From contig CAZIYJ010000010.1 in the NCBI GenBank assembly GCA_964543475.1, positions 40,577-104,576 on the forward strand: a DNA stretch of 64,000 nucleotides. Reading direction: 5' to 3'. Positions 61,016-64,000 of this stretch are shown here, piece after piece. Position 1 is the stretch's first letter. Each line of letters starts with the position of its first letter. The notes under the pieces were generated by a model that saw only the letters and a list, made by a program, of their open reading frames with translations, was not told the origin of the DNA and made no database searches. Origin of the DNA: JAYSYM01 sp964543475 (GTDB taxonomy: Bacteria; Bdellovibrionota; Bdellovibrionia; Bdellovibrionales; JAMPXM01). Made by a program: the position numbers and the translations under genes.

Positions 61016-61097
61016 AGGTTTTGCTTGCTGTTCACAAATCGTGACAGCGAGTAAAACTTCAAGGTCGGGGCCCGCCAGATGCTAGGGCCGACCTTCG
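61016..61097 (-). promoter_or_regulatory. Two strong hairpins in the S23 5' region
   Basis: Near 61018-61059 GTTTTGCTTGCTGTTCAC and GTGACAGCGAGTAAAAC form a long imperfect stem around AAATC. Near 61060-61096 AAGGTCGGGGCCC and GGGCCGACCTT form a second stem. Both are between the ribosome site and array C. Confidence 0.65.
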
Positions 61098-61104
61098 GCC
61101 ATCA

Positions 61105-61143
61105 CCCTTCATGCCTTCAACCTTCATGCCTTCTTGCCTTCTC
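61105..61143 (-). repeat. Array C, inverted copy of the GGCATGAAG array, right of the S23 gene
   Basis: Read on the minus strand it runs GAGAAGGCAAGAAGGCATG, then AAGGTTGAAGGCATGAAGGG, the same units as array B in opposite orientation. It supplies the last codons (KARRHEG) and the TGA stop of the MFS gene. Confidence 0.8.
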
Positions 61144-62358
61144 GTTGTAGTCTAAGTCGCGGTGGAAAGTTTCATCAAGCTGGGTCAACGCGAGGAGCGC
61201 TAGTCCAAAGCAAACTGAGCCGACGATCATTGCAGCCTGCGCAGATGGAATAATATTCTTAAGCGAAGCGAAGCCCGTTACTGCTAAAATTGCTGAACCA
61301 CGAACGAAGTTTGGAACTGTTGTTGCTACAGTGCCACGAATGTTGGTTCCAAATTGTTCGGCTGCAACGGTGATCATCACTGCCCAGTAACCCACTGTGA
61401 TACCGATAAGGAACGTTAGCGCATAAACCATCGAACTAGTGAGCCCACTAGTGTTCGTGTAGACGAAAATGAGTGCGAGCCCAGCCACAAGACAGAGTCC
61501 AATTGCTTTCTTGCGACTCTTTAATTGATGACTCAAAATTCCTGATAGTAAATCACCAATCGTAAGACCAATCGAACCATACAAAATTGCATTTCCTGCA
61601 GTAACAGTTCCGACGACTCCCAAACCAGCTGTCAATTCTGGAGCAAAGGTAAATAGCACACCAGTCGTAAAGTAAACTGGCACACCAATCACAATGCAAC
61701 ACAAGTACCTAAACAGACGCTCTCGCTTGAAAAGTAAAAAAATATTTCCGCGGTTTTCGCCGTGCCCTGTTTTTTTGAACATCGAAGATTCAGAGATTTT
61801 GAATCGAGTGAAAAGAAGTGCGATCCCCATTGTCCCGCCGAGGATATAGGCGACCTTCCACGGGAGCATTTGACCAACGAAAGCAGCGCAAACGATACCG
61901 AACATTCCAAGTGTGGCGACGACAGTTGTGCCTAAGCCACGCTTTTCTTTTGGAAGAGACTCTGCCACAAGCGTTACGGCAGCGCCGAGTTCACCGGCTA
62001 ATCCAACTCCTCCCATAAATCGAACAAATGCATAACTCGGAACATCCCAGACGAAGGCGTTCGCAAAATTTGATAGCGAGTAAAGAAGAATTGACCCAAA
62101 CATGACTGACAATCGACCCCGTTTATCAGCGAGCATTCCCCATGCTAAGCCGCCGACCATCATTCCCGCCATTTGACAGTTATAAATTAAAAGTCCGCTT
62201 GAGAGAACCTCAGCGGGATCAGTGATTCCAAGTGAGTTGAGCGAAGCCACTCGCACTACACCAAAAAGTGTAATGTCAAAGAGGTCAACGAAGTAGCCGA
62301 GGCCGGCCACAATCACCGTTAGGTTTAGAACTGACTTTAGATCTTTTAAAAATTTCAT
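61117..62358 (-). CDS. Major facilitator superfamily transporter
   Basis: 413 residues with twelve membrane helices. The loop 2-3 motif GMLADKRGRLSVMFG and the FVRFMGGVGLAGELGAAVTL segment are typical of the metabolite:H+ symporter/sugar-porter group. The final residues KARRHEG are encoded by array C and are not family sequence, suggesting the array replaced or extended the original C-terminus. Substrate unknown. Confidence 0.9.
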   Translation of the reverse strand: MKFLKDLKSVLNLTVIVAGLGYFVDLFDITLFGVVRVASLNSLGITDPAEVLSSGLLIYNCQMAGMMVGGLAWGMLADKRGRLSVMFGSILLYSLSNFANAFVWDVPSYAFVRFMGGVGLAGELGAAVTLVAESLPKEKRGLGTTVVATLGMFGIVCAAFVGQMLPWKVAYILGGTMGIALLFTRFKISESSMFKKTGHGENRGNIFLLFKRERLFRYLCCIVIGVPVYFTTGVLFTFAPELTAGLGVVGTVTAGNAILYGSIGLTIGDLLSGILSHQLKSRKKAIGLCLVAGLALIFVYTNTSGLTSSMVYALTFLIGITVGYWAVMITVAAEQFGTNIRGTVATTVPNFVRGSAILAVTGFASLKNIIPSAQAAMIVGSVCFGLALLALTQLDETFHRDLDYNEKARRHEG

Positions 62359-62696
62359 GGGCTGGTTCTAAAGCGTTCTTTCGCGAAGGTCAAAGCCTCT
62401 CAATAGAGCTTTAACTCTTATCATTATTCGACACCCTTGTTAAACGTCAGCAGCTTCGACACTTACGAGAAGATTGATTTTCGAATTTGAGTAAATTCGT
62501 CAAAGGGGTGCTCAAGAGTATTCTTATTCGAAAATGTGAGTATGCCTGTGCTGTTGAAACCATTGAAGAATCGTCGTCTCAAGTTGCAACTGAGACAATG
62601 AAACCCTTGAAGTTTCGAGTCCTTGGAGAGGATCTGGAGGACTCACCCAACTCACCGATAGTGATATCAGCAACTAGTTTAGAGCGAGGTGTTCAA
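62359..62696. other. 338-base region without a clear gene
   Basis: This is the divergent space between the MFS gene and the lipoprotein at 62697. From about 62485 the plus frame of that lipoprotein stays open with no stop and contains an ATG at 62598 (MKPLKFRVLGEDLE). The signal peptide at 62697 argues that translation starts there, but a longer product or a separate leader peptide cannot be excluded. No convincing promoter or RNA gene was seen. Confidence 0.5.
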
Positions 62697-64000
62697 GTGA
62701 AATCGTTAAGCATAAAAATCAGTAACATGTTGAGCTTAACTATTGCTGGCCTACTTCTTCAGAGCTGTGCACCCTCGGCTTCTGAGCAAGCTGGTGAAAG
62801 CACTGAATCGATCGAAGCTTATAGCTTCGCCTTTGACAAAGCCAAACGGCCAATCGAAGTCGCTACAACCAATAAATGTATTGATATCAACGCGGCATTA
62901 ATTGGAATGCGCAACGCGAAGGTAGTTCTTGGCGGCAACGCAAAAACAGGAAGTAACGTTTATTTAGATCAAGATGCAACTATCATGATGGGCGGCAATG
63001 CGACCATCAAAGGTGTCCTCTATCGCCGTTCCAAAAATGAGATGATGATGGGCGGCAATGCGAAGATTACCGGTGGCATTGAAGACACGTCTATTTCTGT
63101 TACTGACCACCTTTATCTATGGTCTGCAAAACTCGCAAGCTACCAGCCGACTCAGCAGTTCTCAAAGATCACTGGTTCACAACTGATTAACGGCAACGGC
63201 GGAATAAATATCATTGCGATTGAAGGTGCGTTAACACTCTCACGAAATGACATCTTACTACTTAAAGGCGGATCGAAAGATCGCTTCATAATCAACGTTT
63301 ATGGCAAAACGGAAATTGCAGGAAGTGCCAAGATCTCGCTTTCTGGCGGAGTTCAACCGAGCAATGTCGTCATCAATATCGTTAGCACTGACCGTGTTAC
63401 TTTAGCTGGAAGCGGAACGATCTACGGATCAATTCTAGCTGTGCGAAGCGACATCCACATTGCAGGTAACGGAAGAATATACGGTGCTGTTTCTGGCCAA
63501 AAGGAAATTGTACTGGCTGGCAACGGCATGACATTAGAAAACGCCGCGTATTGCCCAGAAGTTCTGGATCCAACTCCAACGCCGGCTCCAACACCCAATG
63601 AATGCTCGGATGACGATTCGAAGGAACAAGAAGATGGGCGCGGGCATCACGACGATGAGGGCGATGATCGGAACCAAGATAAAGGAAAACGTGATCTTGA
63701 CCTCAAAGACCGTCAAGACAAATACAAATCAAGTGGCCAACATCACGATCAAGACCGTGATCATAGCGACGATAGTGAAAAAGGAAAAGATGAAGGCAAA
63801 GGAAAGGACCAAGACATTCAAAAAAAATGTCCAACCCCTGCGCCAACACCGGTTGCAACACCAACTCCTGCGCCAACACCGGTTGCAACACCAACTCCTG
63901 CACCAACACCGGTTGCAACACCAACTCCTGCACCAACACCAGTTGCAACACCAACTCCTGCACCGACACCAGTTGCAACACCAACTCCTGCACCGACACC
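62697..64000 (+). CDS. Choice-of-anchor A-like lipoprotein with PTPAPTPVAT repeat (partial)
   Basis: At least 434 codons; open at the window end. GTG start with GAGG upstream; lipobox LLLQSC (Cys 24). A beta-helix-like domain (about 45-285) carries repeated GGNA units (VVLGGNAKTG, IMMGGNATIKG, MMMGGNAKITG) and SGTIYGSILAVRSDIHIAGNG, typical of choice-of-anchor A/collagen-binding-like surface domains. Then an Asp/Lys/His-rich linker (about 300-378) leads to Pro-Thr repeats. Probably a surface-exposed lipoprotein; more domains may follow beyond the edge. Confidence 0.75.
   Translation, partial: MKSLSIKISNMLSLTIAGLLLQSCAPSASEQAGESTESIEAYSFAFDKAKRPIEVATTNKCIDINAALIGMRNAKVVLGGNAKTGSNVYLDQDATIMMGGNATIKGVLYRRSKNEMMMGGNAKITGGIEDTSISVTDHLYLWSAKLASYQPTQQFSKITGSQLINGNGGINIIAIEGALTLSRNDILLLKGGSKDRFIINVYGKTEIAGSAKISLSGGVQPSNVVINIVSTDRVTLAGSGTIYGSILAVRSDIHIAGNGRIYGAVSGQKEIVLAGNGMTLENAAYCPEVLDPTPTPAPTPNECSDDDSKEQEDGRGHHDDEGDDRNQDKGKRDLDLKDRQDKYKSSGQHHDQDRDHSDDSEKGKDEGKGKDQDIQKKCPTPAPTPVATPTPAPTPVATPTPAPTPVATPTPAPTPVATPTPAPTPVATPTPAPT
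63837..64000 (+). repeat. 30-bp tandem repeat coding PTPAPTPVAT
   Basis: About 5.5 copies of a 30-base unit (CCTGCGCCAACACCGGTTGC followed by AACACCAACT) with few third-position changes run to the window edge. They code a rigid Pro/Thr stalk. Near-identity of the copies suggests recent expansion by slippage, with length likely to vary between strains. Confidence 0.9.

Noticed and set aside
47921..61119. Direct repeat of the tRNA-Arg 3' end as an attachment site
   Set aside because: No second copy of the CTGCCCGGGGTCA end was found by eye downstream, and no integrase gene was seen.
60664..61143. The S23 gene as part of a diversity-generating retroelement
   Set aside because: No reverse transcriptase, template repeat or variable repeat pair is visible in the window.
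60664..61143. The S23 gene as a 23S rRNA intervening sequence
   Set aside because: The flanking genes are terC and an MFS transporter; there is no rRNA sequence.
63397..63999. Minus-strand open frames, one with a repeated VQELVLQ-type sequence
   Set aside because: They are antisense readings of the plus-strand lipoprotein and its 30-bp tandem repeat.
63837..64000. Regular 30-bp repeat considered as a CRISPR array
   Set aside because: Copies are directly adjacent with no spacers and keep an in-frame Pro/Thr protein repeat.

Overview
The window looks like chromosome from a free-living Gram-negative bacterium of the Bdellovibrio/Oligoflexia type (Bdellovibrionota). The evidence is a very high share of secreted, lipid-anchored and outer-membrane proteins, a TIGR02147/DUF4423-type regulator, a GldA/F/G-like ABC system, a lone fliL and many family-level unknowns with signal peptides. 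This placement is an inference from gene content; no rRNA gene is present.

Layout. 1-8.8 kb: nusB (partial), nrdR, an outer-membrane protein, an RsmB-like rRNA methyltransferase, a LysR regulator, an M16 peptidase pair and fliL. 8.9-16.6 kb: an L,D-transpeptidase, a HIT/epimerase/rhomboid operon, a GNAT-Nudix fusion beside a frameshifted GNAT remnant, and rpsA with a clear promoter, long leader and terminator. 16.6-23.2 kb: cmk, a divergent HyuA-like plus HyuB pair, a secreted unknown and ilvA. 23.3-29.5 kb: a minus-strand string tmk-holB-tatD, then a repeat array, then gap-pgk-tpiA; secG is divergent. 29.5-35 kb: envelope proteins, an App1-type phosphatase and a kinase-like secreted protein. 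35-41.5 kb: a six-gene operon of ABC ATPase, permease, GldG-like protein, DUF4340 protein, GHMP kinase and DUF429 protein. 41.7-47.8 kb: an NFACT protein, lipoproteins and an outer-membrane protein. 47.9-57 kb: an accessory zone that begins at an odd tRNA-Arg(CCU), with an MNT/HEPN pair, secreted proteins (HExxH peptidase, ART-like candidate), the TIGR02147-type regulator and two possible degraded coding fragments. 57-64 kb: a second envelope module (TPR-like, outer-membrane protein, lipoprotein), TerC, a small four-helix-bundle (S23) gene inside inverted repeat arrays, an MFS transporter and the start of a repeat-rich lipoprotein.

The most interesting candidate for an undescribed system is the S23 cassette at 60664-61143. 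A TTG-started four-helix-bundle gene lies between two oppositely oriented arrays of an 8-9 bp GGCATGAAG/GGCAAGAAG unit, with two strong hairpins before the gene. The arrays contain the stop codons of both neighbours (terC and the MFS gene) and reach the S23 stop codon. A cargo-less inverted pair of the same arrays lies at 26441-26590 between tatD and gap, where it contains the tatD stop codon and may provide the -35 box of the gap operon. Other points of note are the tRNA-Arg lacking G18/G19 and T55, a 34-bp perfect palindrome after ilvA, a shared A-x-x-C-x-x-[LV]-F motif after the signal peptide of three secreted proteins, and a HyuA-like protein that lacks its nucleotide-binding motifs.
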